A stretch of DNA of 64,000 nucleotides from Eubacterium ruminantium. GTDB taxonomy: Bacteria; Bacillota; Clostridia; Lachnospirales; Lachnospiraceae. The position numbers and the translations under genes are program-made. The notes beneath the pieces were generated by a model. The model did no database searches. It had not been told where the DNA came from and saw nothing but the letters and a program-made list of their open reading frames with translations. Positions 43,598-52,212 of the stretch are shown piece after piece. The stretch is from assembly GCA_900108205.1 (NCBI GenBank), contig FNUU01000003.1, positions 149,881-213,880 of the forward strand, in the 5' to 3' direction. Position 1 is the first letter of the stretch. Every line of letters starts with the position of its first letter.

Positions 43598-45166
43598 ATG
43601 GTTGTCAAAATTTTATTGCTGATCGTATTTTTCAGCATCATGATCGGGGTGGGATTCTATTCTCGAAAAAAAGCGCAAAACGTAAATGATTACGTTCTTG
43701 GCGGACGTTCGGTGGGGCCATGGATTTCGGCATTTGCCTTTGGTACATCGTATTTTTCATCAGTAGTATTTATCGGTTATGCAGGACAGTTCGGATGGAA
43801 GTATGGTCTTTCATCAACATGGATAGGAATTGGAAATGCATTTATAGGAAGCCTTCTTGCATGGCTTGTACTGGGAAGAAGAACCAGAATCATGACACAG
43901 GCGCTGGATGCAAGAACAATGCCTGAGTATTTCGGAAAGAGATATGATTCGAAGTCGCTCAGAATAGTAGGCTCGGTAATAGCCTTTGTTTTCCTTGTTC
44001 CATATACAGCAGGCGTTTATAACGGCCTTTCAAGACTTTTCGGAATGGCTTTCGATGTTGATTATCATATCTGTATCATTGTTATGGCTATCCTTACAGG
44101 TGTTTATGTTGTTGTCGGAGGGTACATGGCAACAGCATTAAATGACTTTATTCAGGGTATCATAATGCTTATCGGTATCTGTGCAGTTATCGGTGCGGTA
44201 CTTTCAGGAAAAGGCGGTTTCCTTGCTGCTCTTAAGGATCTTTCAAATATCCCGGTAGAATCAGCAGTAACAACAGGACCTCTTCAGGGAAGCCAGGGAC
44301 TTTTCGCAAGCTTCTTCGGACCGGATCCGCTTAACCTGCTTGGTGTTGTTGTTCTTACATCTCTTGGTACATGGGGACTTCCTCAGATGGTTCACAAATT
44401 TTATGCCATCAAGGACGAGAAGTCTATAAAGACAGGAACGATCGTTTCTACATTTTTTGCAATTGTTGTTGCCGGCGGATGCTATTTCCTCGGTGGTTTC
44501 GGACGTCTCTTCGGTGATGAACCGGGTATCGTTCTTGAAAATGGTGCTATAGCTTACGATAACGTAGTTCCTACAATGCTTTCAACACTTCCTGATATTC
44601 TTATCGGTATAGTTGTTGTACTTGTATTCTCAGCTTCAATGTCAACGCTTTCTTCACTGGTTCTGACCTCCAGCTCAACACTTACACTGGATCTTATCAA
44701 ACCATTTAAGAAGGAAATGAAGGATAAGACACAGCTCAGACTTATGCAGATTTTTGTTGTGGTATTTATCGCACTTTCGGTAGTTATAGCATTTAACCCT
44801 CCGACATTTATTGCTCAGCTCATGGGCGTGTCATGGGGAGCACTTGCCGGAGCCTTCCTTGCACCATTTATGTATGGTCTCTACAGCAAGAAGGTTACAA
44901 AGGCAGCGGTTTGGGCAAGTTATATCGTAGGTGTTGGTTTCACTCTTGCAAATATCTTTGCATCACAGGCCGGACATCCTATCATTGCATCGCCTATTAA
45001 TGCAGGTGCTCTGACAATGCTCGCAGGACTTGTCATCGTTCCGATAGTCAGTCTGGTTACACCAAAGCCGGATCAGGAAAAGATAAATGAACTCTTTAAG
45101 TGCTACGACAGAACGGTTATCGTTCATAACACAACCTCCCTTGAAGAGGAAGTAGCAGATAAATAA
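43598..45166 (+). CDS. sodium:solute symporter family transporter
   Basis: A 522-residue membrane protein with about 13 spans, of the SSS (PutP-like) family that couples uptake of an organic solute to sodium. The N-terminal region has GGRSVGPWISAFAFGTSYFSSVVFIGYAGQ, and the sodium-site helix later reads VLVFSASMSTLSSLVLTSSSTLTLDL. The substrate cannot be read; PutP, pantothenate and sugar branches are possible. Codon bias is high. ATG 43598 has GAGGAG upstream; the frame also offers ATG 43580, which would sit on that site. It is a single-gene unit between a good promoter and a strong terminator. Confidence 0.9.
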   Translation: MVVKILLLIVFFSIMIGVGFYSRKKAQNVNDYVLGGRSVGPWISAFAFGTSYFSSVVFIGYAGQFGWKYGLSSTWIGIGNAFIGSLLAWLVLGRRTRIMTQALDARTMPEYFGKRYDSKSLRIVGSVIAFVFLVPYTAGVYNGLSRLFGMAFDVDYHICIIVMAILTGVYVVVGGYMATALNDFIQGIIMLIGICAVIGAVLSGKGGFLAALKDLSNIPVESAVTTGPLQGSQGLFASFFGPDPLNLLGVVVLTSLGTWGLPQMVHKFYAIKDEKSIKTGTIVSTFFAIVVAGGCYFLGGFGRLFGDEPGIVLENGAIAYDNVVPTMLSTLPDILIGIVVVLVFSASMSTLSSLVLTSSSTLTLDLIKPFKKEMKDKTQLRLMQIFVVVFIALSVVIAFNPPTFIAQLMGVSWGALAGAFLAPFMYGLYSKKVTKAAVWASYIVGVGFTLANIFASQAGHPIIASPINAGALTMLAGLVIVPIVSLVTPKPDQEKINELFKCYDRTVIVHNTTSLEEEVADK

Positions 45167-45177
45167 TAAAGACAGAT

Positions 45178-45225
45178 ACACCCGTGTATATCTCTGAAGA
45201 GAGAAGATATATGCGGGTGTTTTTC
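45178..45225 (+). terminator. symporter terminator
   Basis: ACACCCGTGTATATCTCT pairs with AGAAGATATATGCGGGTGT with small internal loops, followed by TTTTCG. Confidence 0.9.
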
Positions 45226-45236
45226 GTATAATAGGA

Positions 45237-45297
45237 AATTATGTTTTTGTTGTACAAAAACATTCCGGGGGAATGCGCCTCGGCGCGAATCATAATT
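45237..45297 (+). ncRNA. cloverleaf-like RNA fold of unknown class
   Basis: AATTATG (45237-45243) and CATAATT (45291-45297) close a junction of three hairpins in a row: TTTTTGT-TGT-ACAAAAA, CATTCC-GGG-GGAATG and CGCC-TC-GGCG. All stems are perfect. A TATAAT lies at 45227-45232, but no good -35 was found. It is not a tRNA: the arms are wrong and there is no T-loop. It lies ~145 bases before the next gene. Confidence 0.45.
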
Positions 45298-45442
45298 GGC
45301 TGCCGGCGGCACGATTTAATATGTCCTGAAAAATAAAGGATATATTAAGTCGTTAACTTAATACTTGATTTTTTGACTTGGATAACATAAGATAAGAATG
45401 ATGGCTAAGTGTCGTCTATTCTATTCAGGCAGGACAGAAACT

Positions 45443-45964
45443 ATGGTTGATAATGAAAAAGTCAAGATAATGACCAGAATTGCTATATATGAGAAGAATG
45501 AAGAACATGAAGGTCTGGTGCTCAGTAAGTATTTTCGTGAGGATTATGTCAAATACAACATGCTGAAGACACTGGTTACATCAACTATATGCTTCTGGCT
45601 TTTCGTTGCAGTATCCACGCTCGTGGATTTCGAAAAACATATCACTGATTTTGGAAAAGAAGATTATATCAAATTAGTCGGAAAGGTAATGATGTATTAT
45701 GTTATCTTTTTGGCTGTATTTGAGGTTCTGGCATTTTTTGCATATTCCTACAGGTATGCCAGGGTTAAACCGGGGCTTGTGGAATATAACGGAAACCTGC
45801 GAAAGCTGATAGAATATTATGATAAGCTCGAAACTACTGATACAGCCATTTACAAGGTAAGTGCAAGTATCGGTGGAGATATTGATGATCTGGAAATGAA
45901 ATTAATCGAGCAGAAGAAAAAAGGAGAAGCTGATCATGGAAGAGCTGGTGAAGGTAAAAAATAA
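45443..45964 (+). CDS. small membrane protein, function unknown
   Basis: About 173 residues with two hydrophobic spans (around LVTSTICFWLFVAVSTLV and VMMYYVIFLAVFEVLAFFAYSY) and charged ends. The C-terminal ~50 residues look coiled-coil-like. The frame is open from ATG 45398; ATG 45443 is preferred because GCAGGA precedes it. Its last 29 bases overlap the next membrane-protein gene, so the two proteins are probably partners. I do not recognise the family. Confidence 0.6.
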   Translation: MVDNEKVKIMTRIAIYEKNEEHEGLVLSKYFREDYVKYNMLKTLVTSTICFWLFVAVSTLVDFEKHITDFGKEDYIKLVGKVMMYYVIFLAVFEVLAFFAYSYRYARVKPGLVEYNGNLRKLIEYYDKLETTDTAIYKVSASIGGDIDDLEMKLIEQKKKGEADHGRAGEGKK

Positions 45965-47564
45965 AATCAGAAATTTTATAAGGAATTTTGATGATATCAT
46001 CATACCGATACTCAGACTGATATGGTCTTATGCAGTTTTCAGTGTGATAAATATGCATTTTGGCTATGTTTCCCTTTTCAGTAAGAATATGTTTGTTCTT
46101 CTGGTGTCGATACTTTGTGCGCTTATGCCGGATGCGTTGATGCTTTTCCTGATAGGTGTGATAATGGGAGTGAACTCTTTTGCGGTAGGGCTTGAAACGG
46201 GACTTTTCTTTATTGTACTGTTTATCGCAATGTATTGCGTATACCTCAGATTTTTCCCGAAACACCTGTATATTATTCTGGTTGCATTTGTTGCAATGCA
46301 TCTTTCGATGTCAGGACTGCTTCCGCTTTTTATAGGTGTTATCGCAGGTATCGCAGGCGTTATTCCTGCTGCTTTTGGTCTTATACTTTTTTACTATTCC
46401 GATGTACTGAAGGAACTGGATGTTATGATAAAGTATTCTTCAGAACCGGATACCATTGCAGCTTTTAATTATCTGAAGGATTATTTCAAGGATAATAAGG
46501 ATCTGCTTACTGTAATAGGTGCATTTGCAATCACTATTGTTGTGACGGGTATTATTTACAGACTTTCATTTAAGTATGCAGTTTATATCGCAATCGGAGT
46601 TGGTGCGATCACCAATCTTATTGCCTTTAGTGTTGTGTCAGGAAAATTACACACAAAGGTTGATATGAACAATATTTTTATGAGTACAGTCATTTCGCTT
46701 ATTTTTGTACTGTTCTTCCAGTTCTGTAAGGGGTTTGTGGATTACAGAAGAACCGAGAGAGTACAGTTTGAGGATGATGAATATTATTACTATGTTAAGG
46801 CGGTTCCTAAATTCGGCGAAGATATTGATAAGGCAGCACGTAAGAGAGTTGTTAAGCGTAAGGCGGGAGTTGTTCTGTCGGATAAGGCAGTACAGGGAAG
46901 ACAGGGTCAGCAGGGCAGTGGTGCAGCTGCTGTTAAAATGGATGCTGCTCATAAGGTAAGAAGACCGGGAGTCCAGCCGGGAATAACCACTTCATCCGGA
47001 GATAAGGCTGTTGCTGATGCACTTAAGGTTGCTGATGAGATAGAACAGCAGAGTGCTCCTGCTATAGAGAAGAAAGCTATGGAAATTCAGGTTGATAAAG
47101 AGAAACCTGTAGTACAGAATCCTCAGGGAGCTGTCAGAAGACCGGTTCAGAGTGCTCAGGGAGCAGCCGGTGCAGAAAGAAGATCTGTTCAGAACGCTCA
47201 GGGAGCAGCCGGAGCGGAAAGAAGACCTGTTCAGAATGTGCAGGGAGCAGCCGGAGCAGTGAGAAGACCGGTTCAGAAGCCTCAGGGAGAGGCCGGAGCA
47301 GAAAAAAGACCTGTTCAGAGTACTCAGGGGGCGACAGGAACAGTCAGAAGACCTGTTCAGAAACCACAGGGGGCAGCCGGAGCAGAAAGAAGACCTGTTC
47401 AGAATCCTCAGACAGTGAAAAAACCTCAGCCGGCAGCTGTAAAAGCTGAAATGAGTGCGAGACAGACTCTTGTAAAGGCAGAGGAAGGATTTACAAAGAA
47501 GCCGCTTCCATCAGGCAGCACTTCAAATATGAACAAAAAACCTGAGAAGAAGGACGAAGAATAG
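45936..47564 (+). CDS. polytopic membrane protein with a 14-residue repeat tail
   Basis: The first ~280 residues contain about eight to ten membrane spans (for example MFVLLVSILCALMPDALMLFLIGVIMG and GLLPLFIGVIAGIAGVIPAAFGLILFYY). The last ~260 residues are hydrophilic, basic and low in complexity. They include about seven copies of a 14-residue unit, RRPVQxxQGAAGAE, encoded by a 42-bp DNA repeat (47115-47411). It is coupled by overlap to the gene before it and lies 32 bases before cdaA in the same direction. Function unknown; position suggests a link with cyclic-di-AMP synthesis or envelope control. Confidence 0.65.
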   Translation: MEELVKVKNKIRNFIRNFDDIIIPILRLIWSYAVFSVINMHFGYVSLFSKNMFVLLVSILCALMPDALMLFLIGVIMGVNSFAVGLETGLFFIVLFIAMYCVYLRFFPKHLYIILVAFVAMHLSMSGLLPLFIGVIAGIAGVIPAAFGLILFYYSDVLKELDVMIKYSSEPDTIAAFNYLKDYFKDNKDLLTVIGAFAITIVVTGIIYRLSFKYAVYIAIGVGAITNLIAFSVVSGKLHTKVDMNNIFMSTVISLIFVLFFQFCKGFVDYRRTERVQFEDDEYYYYVKAVPKFGEDIDKAARKRVVKRKAGVVLSDKAVQGRQGQQGSGAAAVKMDAAHKVRRPGVQPGITTSSGDKAVADALKVADEIEQQSAPAIEKKAMEIQVDKEKPVVQNPQGAVRRPVQSAQGAAGAERRSVQNAQGAAGAERRPVQNVQGAAGAVRRPVQKPQGEAGAEKRPVQSTQGATGTVRRPVQKPQGAAGAERRPVQNPQTVKKPQPAAVKAEMSARQTLVKAEEGFTKKPLPSGSTSNMNKKPEKKDEE

Positions 47565-47596
47565 TTTTAAAATGAAATATAAATGGGGTGTGTTAC

Positions 47597-48505
47597 ATGT
47601 ACGGCATATGGTATCAGATCAAGCAGTATTTTGACTGGTTTTATATTCCGAAGATAGGCTGGCAGGATATTCTTGATATCTTAATAATTGCATACATCAT
47701 TTACCATATTCTTTCATGGATAAAATCCAGCCGCGCATGGACATTACTTCGTGGTATTATTTTGATTGCCTGTTTTGCGGGAGTAGCAGCGATATTCAAG
47801 CTTAATACCCTGCTGTGGCTCACGAAGAACTTTATAAATGTCGGCATTATTGCTGTTATCATTCTCTTTCAGCCGGAGTTTCGTCATGCTCTTGATGAGC
47901 TGGGTCGAAAGAGAATTCTGAAAAATATTTTCACATTTGAAGACAAAAATGCAAAGGAACTGAGGCTCAGCGATAAGACTATCTATGAGCTCGTTAAGAC
48001 GTCTGTTGAATTATCAAAGGATAAGACAGGCGCTCTTATTGTGCTTGAACATGATACGCCTCTCGGTGAGTATGAGCAGACCGGTATCAGTATTGATGCT
48101 GTTGTAACTGAGCAGCTGCTTATAAATATTTTTGAGAAGAATACACCTCTTCACGATGGTGCGGTCATAATCAGGAATAATCGTGTGGTGGCGGCTACAT
48201 GTTATCTTCCTCTGACAGACAGAAATGATGTTAATAAGAAACTTGGAACCAGACACAGAGCAGGACTTGGCATCAGTGAGGTTTCTGACAGTCTTACAAT
48301 CATTATTTCCGAAGAAACGGGCAGTATTTCGATTGCTTACATGGGAGCTCTTTACAGGAATCTGGATGAGGATGGTCTCAGACGTCATCTTCAGGAGCTT
48401 CAGGAGCATAATCCGGACAGCAGAATACTTAAAAAGCATAAAAATGAAGATACAAAGTCTCTTAAATCCCACAGGAAAGGAGGCGTGAAGAATGAAAAGC
48501 AGTAA
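47597..48505 (+). CDS. cdaA: diadenylate cyclase CdaA
   Basis: CdaA makes the second messenger cyclic-di-AMP at the membrane. Three N-terminal spans (about 20-95) are followed by the DAC domain with the catalytic DGAVII and RHRAGLGI motifs. A basic ~40-residue tail follows. The length, about 302 residues, is normal. ATG 47597 is preferred over GTG 47588 because GGGGTG lies just before it. The gene overlaps cdaR by 14 bases, the standard arrangement in Firmicutes. glmM, the usual third gene, is not next; a sirtuin is. Confidence 0.95.
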   Translation: MYGIWYQIKQYFDWFYIPKIGWQDILDILIIAYIIYHILSWIKSSRAWTLLRGIILIACFAGVAAIFKLNTLLWLTKNFINVGIIAVIILFQPEFRHALDELGRKRILKNIFTFEDKNAKELRLSDKTIYELVKTSVELSKDKTGALIVLEHDTPLGEYEQTGISIDAVVTEQLLINIFEKNTPLHDGAVIIRNNRVVAATCYLPLTDRNDVNKKLGTRHRAGLGISEVSDSLTIIISEETGSISIAYMGALYRNLDEDGLRRHLQELQEHNPDSRILKKHKNEDTKSLKSHRKGGVKNEKQ

Positions 48506-49775
48506 AAAGCAGGGTATCATAAAAACACTTTTTCTCAGAATACTTTCTCTCGCCATAGCCTTTCTTATCTGGCTTCTGGTGGTAAATGTGGATGATTACA
48601 AGATCGTTAAGGAGATATCCAATATTCCGGTTGAGCAGCTCAACGGCGAGAGTATTGAAGAAAGCGGGCTTGTATATGATGTTACCTCCGGTGAGACGGT
48701 TGATATAATCGTTGAAGGAAGAAGGTCGGTTGTTGATAAACTGAATAAAAGTGATTTTACGGCGACAGCGGATCTGGCAAAAATTTCATTTACAAATACT
48801 GTCAAAATAAATGTTCAGCTTAAAAATAAGAATGCTGAAGGCGATATTACAATTGACGTAGTGGATGACGCCATGATTCTTTCCATCGAGGAAAAGAAGA
48901 GCAAACAGTTTGAAGTCCGCGTAGATACCAAGGGTGAACTTCCGGAGGGATATGCTCTCGGAACTCCTGTATGTTCACCGGCTGTTATTAATGTAGAAGG
49001 ACCTCAGTCACTTATAAATAAGGTTAGATATGTCAGAGTTGCCGTTGATATAAATGGCATAACTTCTGACTATGAGACGGAAGTCAAAGCAGCTGTATAT
49101 GATGGAAATGATGAAGTTATGGCTTCATCGAGAATTGTCACGGATCATTCTGCGGTAAATGTAAAGATTCCGGTCTACAGAACAAAGGTGGTTCCGATAA
49201 AATATTTCACAATAGGTAATGTTGCGAGCGGCTTCAAGATGACAGGGGTTTCGGGAAGTATATCTGAGATTATGATCACAGGTCCCGAGGATATGCTGAA
49301 CAAAACTTCATTTATTGCTGTAAATGATATTGATATTTCCGGAATCAATGAGCAGACAGTCTATGAGAGAAGTGTTTCGAACTTCCTGCCGGAAAATATT
49401 TATCTGGCGGATTCCGTGGACAGTCTTCAGGTTACCGTTGATGTTGAAGAGCTTGTGGTCAAGACCTTTACGGTAAATGTGTCTGATATCAAGCTCGCCA
49501 ATACAAAGACAGATATGTATCAGTATAAGGTGGCGATTCAGGGGGCTTATGTGATAAGTGTTACAGGCCTTGAAGCAGATGTTAGCGGAGTTGCATTGGA
49601 TGATCTTAATCCGACGATAGACTGCGGTGGTCTGGAAGAAGGAACAAATGTTGTGACTGTCAGATTGCAGAAAAATAATAAGCTGGATATAACTGAAAAC
49701 GGAACCGTAACGGTAGTGGTAACGGAGAAGACTACGGAAACCCTCAGTGTCACACCGGAGGATGAGGGGAATTAA
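48492..49775 (+). CDS. cdaR: YbbR-domain regulator CdaR
   Basis: CdaR is the membrane-anchored partner that modulates CdaA. One N-terminal span (ILSLAIAFLIWLLVVNV) is followed by an outside region of repeated YbbR domains, each with patterns like VRVDTKGELPEGYALGTPVCSPAVINVEGPQSLINKVRYV. About four repeats fit within 427 residues. It overlaps cdaA by 14 bases. Confidence 0.9.
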   Translation: MKSSKKQGIIKTLFLRILSLAIAFLIWLLVVNVDDYKIVKEISNIPVEQLNGESIEESGLVYDVTSGETVDIIVEGRRSVVDKLNKSDFTATADLAKISFTNTVKINVQLKNKNAEGDITIDVVDDAMILSIEEKKSKQFEVRVDTKGELPEGYALGTPVCSPAVINVEGPQSLINKVRYVRVAVDINGITSDYETEVKAAVYDGNDEVMASSRIVTDHSAVNVKIPVYRTKVVPIKYFTIGNVASGFKMTGVSGSISEIMITGPEDMLNKTSFIAVNDIDISGINEQTVYERSVSNFLPENIYLADSVDSLQVTVDVEELVVKTFTVNVSDIKLANTKTDMYQYKVAIQGAYVISVTGLEADVSGVALDDLNPTIDCGGLEEGTNVVTVRLQKNNKLDITENGTVTVVVTEKTTETLSVTPEDEGN

Positions 49776-49861
49776 AGACTTCGGTGCGACGGCGGTGGAT
49801 GAGGACAATGTTTATTGACTTTGCCGAAACGTCAGTTCCGGAACTTAGGGAGGTGTTGAGA

Positions 49862-50614
49862 ATGGATGAGGATGTAAAGAAACTTCAGGATGCCATCAAT
49901 GAATCAAATTATATTGTATTCTTTGGCGGTGCCGGTGTATCAACAGAAAGCGGTATCCCGGATTTCAGAAGCCAGGACGGACTTTATAGTCAGAAATATA
50001 AATATCCGCCGGAAACTATTGTAAGCCATACATTTTTTATGCATTATACCGAAGACTTTTATGAGTTCTATAAGGATAAAATGCTGATCACGGATGCAAA
50101 GCCGAATGCGGCTCATTTGAAGCTCGCAGAGATGGAGGCGGCAGGAAAGCTTAAAGCGGTTATTACCCAGAATATTGATGGCCTTCATCAGGCGGCAGGC
50201 AGTAAAGAAGTGCTTGAGCTTCATGGCTCGACTCTCAGGAATTACTGTATGAAGTGCGGAAAGAAATTCAGCAGTACACCGGAGGATGTGCATGCAGGAG
50301 TAAAATATATTCTGAAGTCTGAGGGCGTTCCGAAATGCGATAAGTGCGGAGGCATCATCAGACCGGATGTGGTTCTTTATGAAGAGGGGCTGGATTCGGA
50401 GGTTATCTCAAGGTCGATAAAACATATTTCCAAGGCGGATATGCTTATTATCGGTGGAACAAGTCTTGTGGTTTATCCGGCTGCGGGATTTATAGATTAC
50501 TTCAGGGGAAAGCATCTTGCTGTTATAAATATGTCACCGACGGCAAGGGATGTTTCGGCTGATATACTTGTTAAGAAGAAGATCGGTGAGGTGTTCTCTC
50601 AGATTACGGTATAG
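49862..50614 (+). CDS. sirtuin, NAD-dependent protein deacylase
   Basis: A Sir2-family enzyme of 250 residues that removes acyl groups from protein lysines using NAD. Motifs are GGAGVSTESGIPDFRSQDG (NAD loop), TQNIDGLHQAAGS, the catalytic His in LELHGS, zinc cysteines YCMKCGK and KCDKCGG, and GGTSLVVYPAA. The frame is open from 49784, but AGGGAGGTG lies 7 bases before ATG 49862. It follows cdaR with an 86-base gap and ends at the hairpin at 50703. Confidence 0.93.
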   Translation: MDEDVKKLQDAINESNYIVFFGGAGVSTESGIPDFRSQDGLYSQKYKYPPETIVSHTFFMHYTEDFYEFYKDKMLITDAKPNAAHLKLAEMEAAGKLKAVITQNIDGLHQAAGSKEVLELHGSTLRNYCMKCGKKFSSTPEDVHAGVKYILKSEGVPKCDKCGGIIRPDVVLYEEGLDSEVISRSIKHISKADMLIIGGTSLVVYPAAGFIDYFRGKHLAVINMSPTARDVSADILVKKKIGEVFSQITV

Positions 50615-50702
50615 AATTACAGCAGGAGTAAGTTTGTTAAGTGTGCATTACAGCGTGAATTGAATATTGAAATATGTGAATCTTATTTAAGAGTATCACA
50701 GC

Positions 50703-50759
50703 AAAAACGGACAGGATTGTTTTAGGTATGAAATCTATCCCGTCCGTTTTGATTTTTCT
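50703..50759 (+). terminator. terminator of the cdaA-cdaR-sirtuin block
   Basis: AAAACGGACAGGATT (50703-50717) pairs with AATC ... CCGTCCGTTTT (to 50750), followed by GATTTTTCT. The other bases of the 389-base gap 50615-51003 hold a promoter (50914) and nothing else that I can see. Confidence 0.85.
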
Positions 50760-50913
50760 AATAGCGATGCCGGTCCCGCGGGTCTATGAGACGTGTTGTC
50801 GGACCGAACGTAGTATGACTCTTTGAGCAGAGTATATGCCTGACAGTGTAAAAAACAACCGGTTTTCGGTATGGTAAAATGTTCTGAAAATGTGCCTGAA
50901 ATATGGCATATAC

Positions 50914-50942
50914 TTGACATAAGACCTATTTTAATCTATACT
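50914..50942 (+). promoter_or_regulatory. promoter of the degenerate EAL gene
   Basis: TTGACA (50914-50919) and TATACT (50937-50942) are 17 bases apart, about 60 bases before the start at 51004. It could drive much of the surface-protein block downstream. Confidence 0.8.
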
Positions 50943-51003
50943 TAACCATGTAAAACTATGTAAAAAAATATATTTTGGGGCTAATAAAGAGTGAGAGAAA
51001 TAT

Positions 51004-52032
51004 ATGGCGACAGAAGGTATGGAAACAAAAGTTGGAGGGCTTAGAGCAATTGAAATGTATTATCGCGGGATCAGAGAGTTTGAGTCCGGTGATACTACTT
51101 TTGTGCAGTCTAAAACAAGACTTAATACCCCGGGTATGGGAACCCTCATGCCGGAGACCTATCGAAAGGTTGCAGAACTCAGCAACCAATGTATTTCCCT
51201 TTTTGAATTAGAACTGAAACAGGCTATTGATACCATTAAAAGCCTTCTTGAAAAAGAATTTTATTTCAGATGGCTTTCGGTTTATATGCCGCTTAGGTAT
51301 CTTGAGACCAAGAGTATTCAGCAGAAGCTGATGGATGTTATGGATGAGACCGGAACAGATACCAACAGGCTCTGTTTTGAGCTTCCGTCCGAGCTTCTTC
51401 TGAACGGTAACTCTGTACATAGTACTGTTATCGAACAGCTTCGCAATCGTGGTTTTCATTTTATGCTGACAGATTTTGGAGGCATTAATTCACCGCTTAT
51501 GAAGCTGGCATATTTTCCGGTGGATTTTGTGATGCTGAGTCAGGAGATGATAAGCTACCTTAACAAGGATGACAGATCACTTTCTGCAATTAGTTCGATA
51601 GTGGATTTTATCGAAGGTATGGAGGCGGATGTCATCGCTGATGGCGTTTCGAATCTTGAACAGGCAGAACAGCTTTTTAAGGCGAAGGTAAGATTTGGTG
51701 CAGGCTCACTTTCCGGCAGATATATGACAGAAAGATATCTGAGACGTAAGAAAGCAGAAGCAGACAGGAATGAAAAGGTCGAAGAAAAGACTGAGGAGCC
51801 TGAGGCTGATGCAGAGTCTGTTGATGATATGAATCCGGAAGAAAATAATGTTGCAAGTGAGATGAATCAGGAAGATATGGCAAATTCTGATGAAATGATG
51901 GATCAGGGTGAATTTGGAGCAGAAGAGTCCGCGGCAGATGAAGCGGGCGTGGATGAATCACTTTTTGATGAGACTTCCGTAGACGAGATCATGGCAGGTA
52001 TACCTGCTGCAGATGATATGGATTTACAGTAA
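51004..52032 (+). CDS. degenerate EAL-domain protein with acidic tail
   Basis: Residues ~15-245 follow an EAL (c-di-GMP phosphodiesterase) fold: LRAIEMYYRGI, LCFELPSELL, GFHFMLTDFGG, YFPVDFVMLS, DVIADGVSNLEQAEQL and GAGSLSGRYM. Key catalytic residues are gone: there is no EAL triplet (here AIE), DDFG has become TDFG and DYLKID has become DFVMLS. It is therefore probably not an enzyme; it may bind c-di-GMP or act by protein contact. The last ~90 residues are strongly acidic and low in complexity. It has its own promoter and opens the block with SipW and TasA-like genes. The start is ATG 51004, with only a weak ribosome site (GAGAG). Confidence 0.7.
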   Translation: MATEGMETKVGGLRAIEMYYRGIREFESGDTTFVQSKTRLNTPGMGTLMPETYRKVAELSNQCISLFELELKQAIDTIKSLLEKEFYFRWLSVYMPLRYLETKSIQQKLMDVMDETGTDTNRLCFELPSELLLNGNSVHSTVIEQLRNRGFHFMLTDFGGINSPLMKLAYFPVDFVMLSQEMISYLNKDDRSLSAISSIVDFIEGMEADVIADGVSNLEQAEQLFKAKVRFGAGSLSGRYMTERYLRRKKAEADRNEKVEEKTEEPEADAESVDDMNPEENNVASEMNQEDMANSDEMMDQGEFGAEESAADEAGVDESLFDETSVDEIMAGIPAADDMDLQ

Positions 52033-52070
52033 TGATATTAAAAAATATTGATTCACAGTAATGATATCAA
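52021..52070. repeat. short direct repeat covering a stop codon
   Basis: GATTTACAGTAATGATATTAA (52021-52041) recurs as GATTCACAGTAATGATATCAA (52050-52070), 29 bases later. The first copy contains the stop of the EAL-like gene, so the second looks like a duplicated gene end. Confidence 0.6.
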
Positions 52071-52104
52071 TCATAAAGATCAGAAAATATGGTTTTACAA
52101 TAGT

Positions 52105-52166
52105 GGTATTAACCCGAATGCTCAGGATGGCAGTGAAGTATTAATATCAACCCGGGTATTCAGGAT
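52105..52166. repeat. second short direct repeat in the same gap
   Basis: TATTAACCCGAATGCTCAGGAT (from 52107) recurs as TATCAACCCGGGTATTCAGGAT (from 52145), 38 bases later. No role is evident; it may mark slippage or paired binding sites before the TasA-like gene. Confidence 0.5.
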
Positions 52167-52212
52167 AAAATAATAAACAGATTCATAGATTAAAAGAAAA
52201 GAGGACAAATAT

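Noticed and set aside
45237..45297. tRNA gene
   Set aside because: Cloverleaf-like, but without D/T-loop motifs, anticodon arm geometry or an acceptor end.
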